Below are positions 1 to 8,422 of a DNA stretch of 37,445 bases, piece by piece. The notes below the pieces were generated by a model. The model worked only from the letters and a program-made list of their open reading frames with translations, had not been told where the DNA came from and searched no databases. Location of the stretch: assembly GCA_903911305.1 (NCBI GenBank), contig CAIWDB010000206.1, positions 1-37,445 of the forward strand. The letters are read 5' to 3'. Position 1 is the first letter of the stretch. Each line of letters begins with the position of its first letter. This DNA comes from an uncultured Methylococcaceae bacterium. Lineage in GTDB: Bacteria > Pseudomonadota > Gammaproteobacteria > Methylococcales > Methylococcaceae. Made by a program: the position numbers and the translations under genes.

Positions 1-2642
1 CGGTTGCCATAGACACCCACGGGAAGCCCGAATCTAGCCTAGTGGCAGCGCTACAAATCGTGGTGACCAACATCAAAGCCATGGTCAAAGACGCCAACAC
101 ACTGTCCAAGGCGGCGGTGGAAGGCAAGCTGGCGACCCGGGCGGACTCGACCAAACACCAAGGCGAGTACCGCAACATTATCCAAGGCGTCAACGACACG
201 CTGGACGCGGTCATCAGCCCGCTGAACGTGGCGGCGGACTATGTGGACCGGATCGCCAAGGGCGACATCCCGCCGAAAATCACCGACACCTACCACGGCG
301 ACTTCAACACCATCAAGAACAACCTCAACCTGGCTGTCGATACCTTCAACGGCTTTGCCGCCGAGCAGCAGCGCATGTGGGAGCAACATGAGCTTGGCAT
401 GATTAAGGAAATGATGCCCGTCGACAAGTTCCAAGGCGTGTACGCGAAAATGGCAAAAAATGTCAACGATCTTGTCAATTCGCATATTGCTGTGAAAATG
501 CGGGTCGTCGACATAGTGAGCGAATATTCGCAGGGCAACTTCAGTGCGCAAATGGAGCGGCTGCCCGGCGAAAAGGCAAAAATCACCGCTGCCGTCGATG
601 CCGTCAAAGCCAGTCTGGAGGCCATACAGGCGGAAATCATGGCCCTCGTGCAAGCCGCCGTGCAAGGCAAGCTCGCCGCCCGGGCGGATGCCAGCAAATT
701 CAAATACAGTTTCAAGGACATGGTGGAAGGCATCAACCAGACCTTGGACGCGGTCATCGGGCCGCTGAACGTGGCGGCGGACTATGTGGACCGCATCAGT
801 AAGGGCGCGATCCCGCCGAAGATCACCGACAACTACAACGGCGACTTCAACGCCATCAAGAACAACCTCAACCTCGCCATCGACAACGTCAACGCGCTGA
901 CGACCGACGCCCTGATGCTGTCCAAGGCGGCGGTGGAAGGCAAGCTGGACACCCGTGCCGACGCCACCAAGCACCAGGGCGACTACCGCAAGATCGTCGA
1001 GGGCGTCAACCAGACCCTGGACGCGGTCATCGGGCCGCTGAACGTGGCGGCAAACTATGTGGACCGCATTGCCAAGGGCGACATCCCGCCGAAGATCGCC
1101 GACAGCTACAACGGCGACTTCAACGCCATCAAGAACAACCTCAACACCGCCATCGGCAACGTCAACGCGCTGGTCGCCGACGCCCTGATGCTGTCCAAGG
1201 CGGCGGTGGAGGGCAAGCTGTCCACCCGCGCCGACGCCTCGCAACACCACGGCGACTACCGCAAGATCGTGCAGGGGGTCAACGACACCCTGGATGCGAT
1301 TGTCGACCCGGTCGGACAGGTCCAGCGGGTGCTGGGCGCGCTGGCGAAGGGCGATTTGACCGAGAAGATCAGCCAGAACTACCAGGGCGACTTCGCCAAG
1401 CTGCGCGACGACGCCAACACCACGGTGGACACCCTCGCGCACAGCGTCACCACCATCAAGGAAGCCTCCGACGCGATCAACTCGGCGTCCAAGGAAATCG
1501 CCTCGGGCAACTCCGACCTGTCGCAAAGGACCGAGGAGCAGGCGTCCAGTTTGGAGGAGACCGCCTCCAGCATGGAAGAGCTGGCCTCCACCGTCAAGCA
1601 GAACGCCGACAACGCCAAGCAGGCCAACCAGATGTCCGCCGCCGCCTCCGAGGTGGCGATGAAGGGCGGCATGGTGGTGCAGCAGGTGGTGGGCACGATG
1701 AGCGACATCAACGAAAGCTCGCGCAAGATCGTCGACATCATCAGCGTGATCGACGGCATCGCCTTCCAGACCAACATCCTCGCCCTCAACGCGGCGGTGG
1801 AGGCGGCGCGTGCGGGCGAGCAGGGCCGAGGGTTCGCCGTGGTCGCCAGCGAGGTGCGCAACTTGGCGCAGCGCTCCGCCGCCGCCGCCAAGGAGATCAA
1901 GTCGCTGATCGGCGACTCGGTGGACAAGGTCGAGAACGGCTCCAAGCTGGTGGCAGAAGCGGGGCGGACGATGGACGAGATCGTCGCCTCGGTGAAGCGG
2001 GTCACCGACATCATGGGCGAGATCGCCTCCGCGTCGCTGGAGCAGAGCACCGGCATCGAGCAAGTCAACCAGGCCATCACCCAGATGGACGACGTGACCC
2101 AGCAGAACGCCGCCTTGGTGGAACAGGCGGCCGCCGCCGCCGAGTCCTTGGAGGACCAGGCCGAGCAGTTGACCACATTGATGGGCCGCTTCCGGCTGAT
2201 TGGCGGCAGCGCGATTGTAAAAAAACTGAGTAGCCAGAATAGTGTCACATCCAACCAGTTGAGTAATGTGAATTATATATCTTTGAAAGAACATATTGAG
2301 CAGGCCCAGTTGGCGCATGGTGCCTGGAAGCATCGCCTCAATGAAGCCATAGTCAATTCCAATAGTACGTTTAACGTGCCTCAGGTCCGTCAGGATAATT
2401 GCTGTGACTTCGGCAAGTGGTTTTACGGCTTGCCCCATAAAATTCGTGGGACTGACCATGCCAAGAAAATCCAACATCTCCATGCCGACTTTCATGTCGA
2501 GGCGGCCCGTATATTGGAATTAGCCCTTAGCGGCAGGAAGGAGAAAGCTTCTGAGTTAATTAACAATAACGGAAATTATATAAATATCAGCAGAAAACTA
2601 AATATGGCACTTAATCAATGGAAGACAGCATTAGTCGGCTGA
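1..2642 (+). CDS. Methyl-accepting chemotaxis protein with poly-HAMP repeats and C-terminal CZB domain (5' end outside window)
   Basis: A chemoreceptor that would control the CheA kinase. The frame is open to the left edge, so the GTG at 42 is probably not the start and the true N-terminus lies upstream. Counting from that GTG, four HAMP-like modules of about 90 residues (near 23-103, 199-296, 297-387, 388-470) share the phrases AVEGKL.TRAD, LNVAA.YVDRI and DFN.IKNNLN. The signalling hairpin tip ([20 protein letters not shown]) is intact near residue 575. The last 120 residues form a chemoreceptor zinc-binding (CZB) domain, with [15 protein letters not shown] and HADFH supplying the expected His and Cys ligands. 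No membrane segment is visible in the part present. The sequence is GC-rich to about 2215 and AT-richer over the CZB part. CZB receptors in other bacteria respond to zinc or oxidants; the ligand here is unknown. A hemerythrin gene follows. Confidence 0.93.
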   Translation, partial: VAIDTHGKPESSLVAALQIVVTNIKAMVKDANTLSKAAVEGKLATRADSTKHQGEYRNIIQGVNDTLDAVISPLNVAADYVDRIAKGDIPPKITDTYHGDFNTIKNNLNLAVDTFNGFAAEQQRMWEQHELGMIKEMMPVDKFQGVYAKMAKNVNDLVNSHIAVKMRVVDIVSEYSQGNFSAQMERLPGEKAKITAAVDAVKASLEAIQAEIMALVQAAVQGKLAARADASKFKYSFKDMVEGINQTLDAVIGPLNVAADYVDRISKGAIPPKITDNYNGDFNAIKNNLNLAIDNVNALTTDALMLSKAAVEGKLDTRADATKHQGDYRKIVEGVNQTLDAVIGPLNVAANYVDRIAKGDIPPKIADSYNGDFNAIKNNLNTAIGNVNALVADALMLSKAAVEGKLSTRADASQHHGDYRKIVQGVNDTLDAIVDPVGQVQRVLGALAKGDLTEKISQNYQGDFAKLRDDANTTVDTLAHSVTTIKEASDAINSASKEIASGNSDLSQRTEEQASSLEETASSMEELASTVKQNADNAKQANQMSAAASEVAMKGGMVVQQVVGTMSDINESSRKIVDIISVIDGIAFQTNILALNAAVEAARAGEQGRGFAVVASEVRNLAQRSAAAAKEIKSLIGDSVDKVENGSKLVAEAGRTMDEIVASVKRVTDIMGEIASASLEQSTGIEQVNQAITQMDDVTQQNAALVEQAAAAAESLEDQAEQLTTLMGRFRLIGGSAIVKKLSSQNSVTSNQLSNVNYISLKEHIEQAQLAHGAWKHRLNEAIVNSNSTFNVPQVRQDNCCDFGKWFYGLPHKIRGTDHAKKIQHLHADFHVEAARILELALSGRKEKASELINNNGNYINISRKLNMALNQWKTALVG
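108..1440 (+). repeat. Four tandem HAMP-coding repeats of about 270 bp inside the chemoreceptor gene
   Basis: Near-identical DNA recurs at roughly 108-345, 640-900, 927-1197 and 1197-1440, for example the stretches coding for [11 protein letters not shown] and PPKITD. The first and second copies are separated by a divergent HAMP/linker of about 95 residues. The second to fourth are directly adjacent. Copy number could change by homologous recombination. Confidence 0.75.
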
Positions 2643-2715
2643 TTAAATGAATTACGGTTATGCGACGTTGGCCGCTCCGCCACCGCCGTGCTGAAGCCTG
2701 CGCATACCTAGAGAT

Positions 2716-2741
2716 CAAGCAGTCAACTTCCAAACTGCTTG
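2716..2741. repeat. Perfect 8-bp inverted repeat between chemoreceptor and hemerythrin genes
   Basis: CAAGCAGT (2716-2723) and ACTGCTTG (2734-2741) are exact reverse complements around a 10-nt loop, 74 bp after the chemoreceptor stop. No T-run follows, so it is not a classic intrinsic terminator. It could be a processing or attenuation hairpin, or an operator for the hemerythrin gene. Confidence 0.5.
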
Positions 2742-2816
2742 CCTCAGGTGGGCTTGAAAACTGGAACAAATTCCAAATTCGCCATTTAAAATACACTTAT
2801 AACAGGAGAATTAAAC

Positions 2817-3224
2817 ATGTCTTTAATAACTTGGAGCGATAATTTGTCCGTAGGGGTTGAGGAAATTGACAACCAACACAAGAAGCTGATTCAACTCATC
2901 AACGGTTTGCATGATCATTTGCTGGCGGGCGACGCCAACGAGATTATGGGCAAAGTGCTCGAAAGGGTTATCGATTACACCAGCTTCCATTTCGGCACTG
3001 AAGAAAAGTTGATGGAGAAATATGACTATTCCTTTTCAAGCGCCCATAGGCGCGAGCATAAGAAGTTGGTTGAAACCGCTTTGGATCTGCAAAGCAAACT
3101 GAACAGCGGAAATACCCATATCACCGCTGAGACAATGACCTTTTTGAAGGATTGGCTTTACCATCATATTCTCGAAGTAGACAAGTTATTTGGAAAACAC
3201 CTCAATTCTCACGGAGTCCGATAA
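2817..3224 (+). CDS. Bacteriohemerythrin (non-haem di-iron O2-binding protein)
   Basis: A 135-residue single-domain hemerythrin, the usual length for the bacterial family. The di-iron ligand motifs are in order: H in EIDNQHKKL, H..E in FHFGTEEKLM, HRREH, and the late H..H..D pattern in WLYHHILEVDK. Such proteins bind O2 reversibly in the cytoplasm and act as carriers, stores or oxygen sensors. The start is supported by AGGAG at 2804-2808. It lies 174 bp after a CZB chemoreceptor on the same strand, which fits a link between oxygen sensing and taxis, although that link is inferred. It is followed by a minus-strand terminator belonging to flgA. Confidence 0.93.
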   Translation: MSLITWSDNLSVGVEEIDNQHKKLIQLINGLHDHLLAGDANEIMGKVLERVIDYTSFHFGTEEKLMEKYDYSFSSAHRREHKKLVETALDLQSKLNSGNTHITAETMTFLKDWLYHHILEVDKLFGKHLNSHGVR

Positions 3225-3237
3225 GAGCGATTCATCT

Positions 3238-3296
3238 AGCAAAAAATGTAGCCACCTCTGAGCTTTGGGCTTCATCCACAGGTGAGGGGTGGCTTC
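3238..3296 (-). terminator. Intrinsic terminator downstream of flgA
   Basis: AGCCACCTC (3250-3258) pairs with GAGGGGTGGCT (3284-3294). Read on the minus strand, the stem is followed by ACATTTTTT, giving a hairpin plus U-run just past the flgA stop at 3301. It could also slow transcription arriving from the hemerythrin side. Confidence 0.6.
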
Positions 3297-3300
3297 CCAA

Positions 3301-4065
3301 CTAATGGGACAGTTCGACAATACCGCCCGACCGGGCAGTAGCTGTCAACATGCGCCCCGCCTTGGTTTTGACTTGCACCGATTCACCCTCGCTGGCATTG
3401 GCCATGGCTTTCACTTCCAACGATATCCGAAACCCCGTACCCGTGGTGTATAAACGCACTGCCTGCCCTTGATGCACCACCCAGTCCTTGCGAAACAAAT
3501 TGGCTCTGATAGGCGCACCGGCGGCGACCGGCGCCGCCACCGTCCGCCCAACTGCTTGCGCTATGTCGGTGAGTAATCCAGCGGAGCTTGGGCCAAGTTC
3601 ACCTGTCGCCATTTTGACATCGTCTGCGGTAATGACGTGACCTGTAAGCAATGGAACTATGGCTACTACATAGCGTGTTAAACTAGCTATTTGGGCTTGT
3701 ACATAGATTGTCCACGGGCTTGGCTCAAAGCAACGCACACCGGCAGTGACCCTGCCCTGAAGTTTTGAGCCTGCCGGCAAAAACACTTCCATCTTTGCGC
3801 AAGCGGGTAACTCCAAGCGCGAGTCAGGCGGTTTCACGGTGATTGCCGATTGTTCCGAGGGATTGCCTATCTGGGATCGGAGGAAGGTTTCCACTATGGG
3901 GACAATAGCAGTCAAATCCTGGCGCGCCGCCTGCTCAGTGGCAAAACTAAAAGCGGGGATTAATAGGAAACTTACATGGAATATAAAAGCCAACTTGAAC
4001 GTGACCGGCCAAAATCCGAAGCAGTGCTTCTGGCTTTGGGTGATATCGTATTCGAAGCGGCGCAT
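3301..4065 (-). CDS. flgA: Flagellar basal body P-ring formation protein FlgA
   Basis: A periplasmic chaperone that helps FlgI assemble the P ring around the rod. The C-terminal half has the SAF-domain pattern of the family (VTAGVRCF, PWTIYVQAQI, LTGHVITADDVK, APIRANLFRKDWVVHQGQ, VKTKAGRMLTATA). I chose the ATG at 4065 (254 residues), which gives a hydrophobic export signal (KLAFIFHVSFLLIPAFSFA, cleavage after FSFA) behind a rather long 24-residue leader. The frame also allows an ATG at 4134 or GTG at 4179, and no start has a clear ribosome site. It is a single gene, divergent from the diguanylate cyclase and separated from the other flagellar genes, which is common for flgA. Confidence 0.88.
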   Translation of the reverse strand: MRRFEYDITQSQKHCFGFWPVTFKLAFIFHVSFLLIPAFSFATEQAARQDLTAIVPIVETFLRSQIGNPSEQSAITVKPPDSRLELPACAKMEVFLPAGSKLQGRVTAGVRCFEPSPWTIYVQAQIASLTRYVVAIVPLLTGHVITADDVKMATGELGPSSAGLLTDIAQAVGRTVAAPVAAGAPIRANLFRKDWVVHQGQAVRLYTTGTGFRISLEVKAMANASEGESVQVKTKAGRMLTATARSGGIVELSH

Positions 4066-4179
4066 TGTAAAGTCAATCACGTGGTCAATCCATAAAGTGT
4101 TAATTGAAGGCTTATTTTTACCGACACTGCGCATAATAACGAAATAACACCGATATGAGTGAATTAAACAATGTGGCAC

Positions 4180-4206
4180 TTAAGTATAGCGTTCTGTTTC
4201 CGATAA
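4180..4206 (+). promoter_or_regulatory. Sigma-28 (FliA) type promoter for the diguanylate cyclase gene
   Basis: TTAAGTAT (4180-4187), an 11-nt spacer, and TCCGATAA (4199-4206) match the class 3 flagellar consensus TAAAGTTT-N11-GCCGATAA closely, above all in the -10 box. It sits 35 bp before the GTG start at 4241 and points toward it. Confidence 0.7.
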
Positions 4207-4240
4207 AGACTACAGGATCGCCATGTTAGGAGATCCCTAA

Positions 4241-5167
4241 GTGTTGAATGTTACGAAATTTCTCAACCAGCATTTGGATGCATTTCGTTGGCTTATCGTC
4301 TTAGGCGCGTGGTTTGGTATAGTAATTCTCGATTACGAGTCTGGCTCGCTAATCGGCATGAGCGGTTTTTACTTTTCGCCTATCGGTTTGGCTATCTGGT
4401 ATTTTGGAAAAATCCCTGGCTATTCCCTTGCAATATTGGCGATTGCCAGCCGACTTTATGTGACATGGTTAGCTCCTCCCTTAGAGAAAAACATGATCAC
4501 GGGTACGATGGAAGCCGTTTCGATTGCCATCGTCATGTTTGTCTTCTGCTATTTGGTGTCGCGTGAAAAGGACAGGATTGCAGAATTTAAAACCCAATCC
4601 GAGACTGATTTTTTGACCAATGCCAAGATACGGGGGGCATTTATGAAACAGTCCGCGATCGAGTTGACACGCGCGGAAAGAATGGGACATCCTGTCAGCC
4701 TGATCTACATTGATGTCGATAAGTTCAAGGCCATCAATGACAACCACGGTCATCAGGCCGGTGATAAATTGCTCAACGAAATGGGTTCCACTATACTGAA
4801 TTCCTTAAGGCCATATGACATATTTGGTCGAATTGGGGGCGACGAGTTTGCAGTTTTGCTTCCAGAAACTGATCGACGGGGGGCATCATCGGTGGCAAGA
4901 AGGATTCACCGCCTAGCCGACTCCATAGGCGGGAAACTTGGGTTGCCTGTCTCTGTCAGCATTGGCATCGCCACGACCGGCCTTGACTCGACCGCCACCA
5001 TTGACGATCTTTTGCATAAAGCCGATCTGATGATGTATTCAGCCAAAAATGGGCGGGCGAAAGCTGGCAATTCCCTCGCAACGGGTGCCACGACAAACGA
5101 TATTATAGGCACTACAGATTCAACACCTGCAAAAAGGAATAAAGATAAGGTGACAGAATCAATATAA
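4241..5167 (+). CDS. Membrane-bound diguanylate cyclase (GGDEF)
   Basis: Makes cyclic di-GMP from two GTP. The first 110 residues hold about four membrane segments with short loops and no recognised sensor domain. The GGDEF domain covers roughly residues 125-285, with the active-site motif GGDEF at 199-203 and the inhibitory site RPYD at 190-193, exactly five residues upstream, so product feedback is expected. The GTG start at 4241 is set by AGGAGA at 4228-4233. The sigma-28 type promoter just upstream and motA-motB just downstream imply expression together with the flagellar late genes and a role in tuning motility. The last 25 residues are a polar tail. Confidence 0.93.
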   Translation: MLNVTKFLNQHLDAFRWLIVLGAWFGIVILDYESGSLIGMSGFYFSPIGLAIWYFGKIPGYSLAILAIASRLYVTWLAPPLEKNMITGTMEAVSIAIVMFVFCYLVSREKDRIAEFKTQSETDFLTNAKIRGAFMKQSAIELTRAERMGHPVSLIYIDVDKFKAINDNHGHQAGDKLLNEMGSTILNSLRPYDIFGRIGGDEFAVLLPETDRRGASSVARRIHRLADSIGGKLGLPVSVSIGIATTGLDSTATIDDLLHKADLMMYSAKNGRAKAGNSLATGATTNDIIGTTDSTPAKRNKDKVTESI

Positions 5168-5268
5168 ACCACTATTGGTTACAATAATATTTATGATTTA
5201 ATTAATTATATTATCTGAAAACAAACCCTCCATTTAACTTTAATATAGTTTGATATCGGAAAATTCTT

Positions 5269-6138
5269 GTGCTAATTGTCATCGGATATTTTATTGTATT
5301 ATTATCTGTTTTTGGTTGTTTCGCGCTTGAAGGCGGGCATCTGGCTGTTCTGTTTCAGCCTTTGGAGTTTTTACTAATTATGGGATGTGCAATTGGCGCA
5401 TTTTTATGTGGAAACAGCTCTAAAGCGATCAATGCAACAATCAAGGCATTGCCGTCGTTATTTAAAAAGTCAAAATATACCCAAGACTTATACATGGAAC
5501 TGATGTCGCTGCTTTATGAATTGCTAGTGACCATCCGGCGCGACGGCATTATGGCCATCGAAGATGATATTGACACCCCCCCCAATAGCGCTATTTTCAG
5601 TAAATACACCAATGTGTTGTCTCATCCACATATGTTGGAGTTTATCACCGATTATCTAAGGCTGATGCTGTCAGGTAAAATGGAAGTCTTTCAAATTGAA
5701 GCCTTGATGGATGAAGAAATTGAAACCCATCACGAAGAAGGGATGGTACCCGTGCATTGCATCAGCAAAATGGGCGATGGCATGCCCGCATTTGGCATCG
5801 TGGCCGCCGTCATGGGCGTAGTCAATACCATGGGTTCGATTGGCAAGCCGCCCGCTGAACTGGGTCATTTAATCGGTGCAGCCCTCGTGGGTACGTTTCT
5901 GGGCATTTTGATTTCATATGGGTTTATCGGCCCGCTCTCGTCTGTGCTTGAGCAAAATCAGAATGAATCGAGCAAATCACTTAACTGTATCAAGGCCACC
6001 CTGATCGCCAGCCTCAACGGATATGCCCCGTCAATTGCCGTCGAATTTGGCCGAAAGGTTCTATTTTCAACCGAGCGCCCCACCTGTAAGGAGTTGGAAG
6101 AATATGTCAAGCGCCCGCCAATTAAGATTGATCGCTAG
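5269..6138 (+). CDS. motA: Flagellar motor stator protein MotA
   Basis: The proton-conducting stator subunit that forms a ring around MotB and pushes on FliG. Its 289 residues match the usual length. Four membrane segments are visible, two at the N-terminus (LIVIGYFIVLLSVFGCFALEG and LEFLLIMGCAIGAFLCG) and two after residue 165 (FGIVAAVMGVVNTMGS and LVGTFLGILISYGFIGPL). The cytoplasmic loop carries TIRRDGIMAIEDD, where the charged residues that contact FliG are expected. It starts at a GTG with only a weak GGA upstream. The 101-bp leader is very AT-rich and I see no convincing flagellar promoter in it, so it may be read from the cyclase promoter. motB follows 56 bp later. Confidence 0.96.
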   Translation: MLIVIGYFIVLLSVFGCFALEGGHLAVLFQPLEFLLIMGCAIGAFLCGNSSKAINATIKALPSLFKKSKYTQDLYMELMSLLYELLVTIRRDGIMAIEDDIDTPPNSAIFSKYTNVLSHPHMLEFITDYLRLMLSGKMEVFQIEALMDEEIETHHEEGMVPVHCISKMGDGMPAFGIVAAVMGVVNTMGSIGKPPAELGHLIGAALVGTFLGILISYGFIGPLSSVLEQNQNESSKSLNCIKATLIASLNGYAPSIAVEFGRKVLFSTERPTCKELEEYVKRPPIKIDR

Positions 6139-6194
6139 GGCCATTATGCTGAATAATCCATGGCACATTCAGTAAGTACGGGAAGAACTTAAAC

Positions 6195-7325
6195 ATGGCC
6201 GAAAAAAACATCATCATAAAGCGGATCAAAAAGTCACAGGCCGCCCATCACACCGGGGCATGGAAAATCGCCTACGCTGACTTTGTAACCGCCTTGATGG
6301 CGTTTTTTCTTCTGATGTGGCTTTTGGAAACCATGACCAACTACGAACGCCAAGGCATCGCGGAATACTTCAACACTTCACTCGCCGATGCCGTAAGAAA
6401 AGGCTTAAGCAGCAAAAAAAGCGAGGCCACCGAATCGAAGGGCGATACGGTGCAGAGCGAAACCAATGTCCCGATTGATTTGGCGGAAGCCAAGAGCCAG
6501 CTTGAACACCTTGAAACCGAAAACCTCAGATCCTTGAAAAGCCGAATTGAAGACGAAATCAGCTCCAATCCACAATTGAAGCAGTTTCAAAAGCAATTGT
6601 TGCTCGATATGACATCGGAAGGATTGCGCATCCAGATTGTCGACGAACAGAACCGGGCCATGTTCGAAATCTCCCAAGCCGAATTAATGCCCTACACCAA
6701 AATCATTTTGCGGGAAATCGGACACACCCTGAACGGCGTGCCAAATCGCATCACACTTTCGGGGCATACCGATGCGACCCCGTTTGCCTCAGGCAGTACC
6801 GGATACTCCAATTGGGAACTTTCAACCGAACGCGCCAACGCCGCCCGCCGGGAGCTGATACTCGGCGGCATGGACAATGACAAGGTGTTGCAAGTCGTCG
6901 GACTTGCCGAAGCCGTGCCAATCGATAAGAACGATCCGCTAAATGCCGCCAATCGACGCATCAGCATCGTTGTCATGAATAGCCAGGCCGAGGAGTCCAT
7001 CATTCATCATGGAAGCGGCGGGAAATCGAACCCGCAAGATGTCCTTAATTTACAGAAAAAACTCAATGCAGAGTTAGACGGTAAGCAACAAATGGCAAAC
7101 CCGAACGCCGTCAACGAAAAACCCAAGACGACCGGGCAAGACACTAATGCCCCGCAAAACGGCGAGGCCGAAAAGAAAACAGATAACCCCGCCAAGCCTG
7201 CCGAAGAAGTCAAGCCCGAAGTACAGGGCATGCCTGCGGAGGAACAGGGCAAACCTGAAGAACAAAACACTGAAAAGAAAGAAGGATGGCTTGAATGGCT
7301 GTCCAAAAAGATAGGCATCGAGTAG
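6195..7325 (+). CDS. motB: Flagellar motor stator protein MotB with long charged C-terminal tail
   Basis: Pairs with MotA and anchors the stator to peptidoglycan. The single membrane helix (YADFVTALMAFFLLMWLLE) contains the proton-carrying aspartate as D29. An OmpA-like peptidoglycan-binding domain spans about residues 150-265 (LSGHTDATPF, NWELSTERANAARREL, NRRISIVV). The remaining 110 residues are a low-complexity tail rich in Lys, Glu, Pro and Asn with repeats of PEEQGKPEEQ type, making the protein longer (376 residues) than most MotB. A good ribosome site (GGAAGA) precedes the ATG. The gene converges with cheZ, leaving only 35 bp between stops. Confidence 0.96.
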   Translation: MAEKNIIIKRIKKSQAAHHTGAWKIAYADFVTALMAFFLLMWLLETMTNYERQGIAEYFNTSLADAVRKGLSSKKSEATESKGDTVQSETNVPIDLAEAKSQLEHLETENLRSLKSRIEDEISSNPQLKQFQKQLLLDMTSEGLRIQIVDEQNRAMFEISQAELMPYTKIILREIGHTLNGVPNRITLSGHTDATPFASGSTGYSNWELSTERANAARRELILGGMDNDKVLQVVGLAEAVPIDKNDPLNAANRRISIVVMNSQAEESIIHHGSGGKSNPQDVLNLQKKLNAELDGKQQMANPNAVNEKPKTTGQDTNAPQNGEAEKKTDNPAKPAEEVKPEVQGMPAEEQGKPEEQNTEKKEGWLEWLSKKIGIE

Positions 7326-7343
7326 CCCTAGATGGGCTTCTCG
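7319..7343. terminator. Hairpin in the motB/cheZ convergent gap
   Basis: CGAGTAGCCC (7319-7328) pairs with GGGCTTCTCG (7334-7343), nine of ten positions, around a 5-nt loop. It overlaps the motB stop and lies between two converging operons, where a two-way terminator is expected. There is no T-run, so termination would need help. Confidence 0.4.
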
Positions 7344-7360
7344 ATTCACCGAATTGCGAA

Positions 7361-8005
7361 TTAAAACCCCAAACTGTCCAGTAGACTGTCCACCTGTTCC
7401 TGACTGGTGACAACATCAGATTTGCCTTCCGGCTTCACTTGAGGCCCGTCAAGGGAACATATCTTGGCCTCAACTTCCGGGGAGTAATCAATTAGGAATT
7501 GGATCAGTTGTTTTTCCATCTCTTGGATCAATTGTGTGACCCGCTTGACGACTTGTCCGGTCAGGTCCTGGAAATCTTGCGCCATCATGATCTCGAACAA
7601 TTGCTGCCGGGTCAATTGCGCGTTATTTTGTGTGTCGGCCAGATAGCCTTGGGTTTTTTCAGCAAGGTCGCGATAGACGGAATATTGTGACCGGGCCGAT
7701 AGCACGGCATCCCACTCTTGGGATAAAGTCGCCGTATTCGCGATGATTTTGTCCTGCAGAGGGCTGGCCACGTCCGTCGCGTTCAGCACCCGCTGGGCGG
7801 CCTGCTCGGTCATTTGTGCGACGTAATTCAGCCTGTCCTGCACATCGGGGATTTCATTGGCCACTTTTTCCAAAACCTTGTCATACCCAAGCGTCCTCAG
7901 ATTCTCATGCAAACTGCGGGTAATTTGACCCACACGCGCCAACATTTCGTCATGGACAGCATTACTTTTCGCTAACTCAGCTCCCATATGGATCTTCCCC
8001 TTCAT
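7361..8005 (-). CDS. cheZ: Chemotaxis phosphatase CheZ
   Basis: Removes the phosphate from CheY-P and so resets the flagellar switch. The family's catalytic Gln lies in [16 protein letters not shown], and the extreme C-terminus [14 protein letters not shown] is the CheY-tethering helix found in all CheZ. The 214-residue length is normal. The first ATG overlaps the cheY stop (ATGA), which suggests coupled translation. A second ATG at 7987 has a better ribosome site (AAGGGGAAG) and may be the real start, giving 208 residues. It is the last gene of the cheR-D-B-Y-Z run. Confidence 0.96.
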   Translation of the reverse strand: MKGKIHMGAELAKSNAVHDEMLARVGQITRSLHENLRTLGYDKVLEKVANEIPDVQDRLNYVAQMTEQAAQRVLNATDVASPLQDKIIANTATLSQEWDAVLSARSQYSVYRDLAEKTQGYLADTQNNAQLTRQQLFEIMMAQDFQDLTGQVVKRVTQLIQEMEKQLIQFLIDYSPEVEAKICSLDGPQVKPEGKSDVVTSQEQVDSLLDSLGF

Positions 8006-8397
8006 CCGCTTTTTATCGTTTTATCGAGAATTTTGTTAATTTTTTCATCCAATGTACTGACACTGAATGGTTTGACCACATAGCCGCTCGCACCCGACTG
8101 CGCGGCTTCGATGATGTTTTCCTTTTTGGCTTCCGCCGTGACCATCAATACCGGCAGTTTGGCGAGCGCGGCATCTGCCCGGATGCTCCTTAACAATTCC
8201 ATGCCATCCATGACGGGCATGTTCCAGTCCGATATGACGAAGTCAAAATTCCCATTTCTGAGCTTCTTCAAGGCAACGGAACCATCCTCCGCCTCGTCGA
8301 CATTGGAATAGCCTAGTTCCTTCAACAGATTCCGAATAATGCGCCGCATGGTTGGGAAATCATCGACAACCAGAAAATTAAGATTTATATCAGCCAT
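8002..8397 (-). CDS. cheY: Chemotaxis response regulator CheY
   Basis: A single receiver domain that carries the signal from CheA to the FliM/FliN switch. All key residues are in E. coli positions: D12 and D13 (metal), D57 (phosphorylated, in SDWNMP), T87, Y106 and K109 (KPF). It overlaps cheZ by 3 bp and follows cheB by 25 bp, so it is part of the sigma-28-driven operon starting at cheR. The ribosome site is weak. Confidence 0.97.
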   Translation of the reverse strand: MADINLNFLVVDDFPTMRRIIRNLLKELGYSNVDEAEDGSVALKKLRNGNFDFVISDWNMPVMDGMELLRSIRADAALAKLPVLMVTAEAKKENIIEAAQSGASGYVVKPFSVSTLDEKINKILDKTIKSG

Positions 8398-8422
8398 GGC
8401 AGACTTAAACTTACTTTAATGT

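Noticed and set aside
1379-2254. Minus-strand open frame of 291 codons
   Set aside because: A Ser/Ala-rich shadow of the conserved signalling domain of the chemoreceptor.
51-2495. Very long minus-strand open frame opposite the chemoreceptor gene
   Set aside because: Its product is rich in His, Val, Gly and Leu and mirrors the repeats of the real gene. GC-rich third positions on the plus strand keep the opposite frame open, and no family resemblance exists.
2660-2842. Plus-strand 60-codon frame before the hemerythrin gene
   Set aside because: No ribosome site, overlaps the hemerythrin start and spans the hairpin; no recognisable domain.
4171-4190. Sigma-54 promoter (TGGCAC) before the cyclase
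   Set aside because: TGGCAC is present, but no TTGC follows at the required distance; the sigma-28 boxes just downstream fit better.
5168-5268. Sigma-28 promoter before motA
   Set aside because: TTTAACTTTAATATAG...GATATCGG looks partly similar, but the -10 box does not match GCCGATAA at the right spacing.
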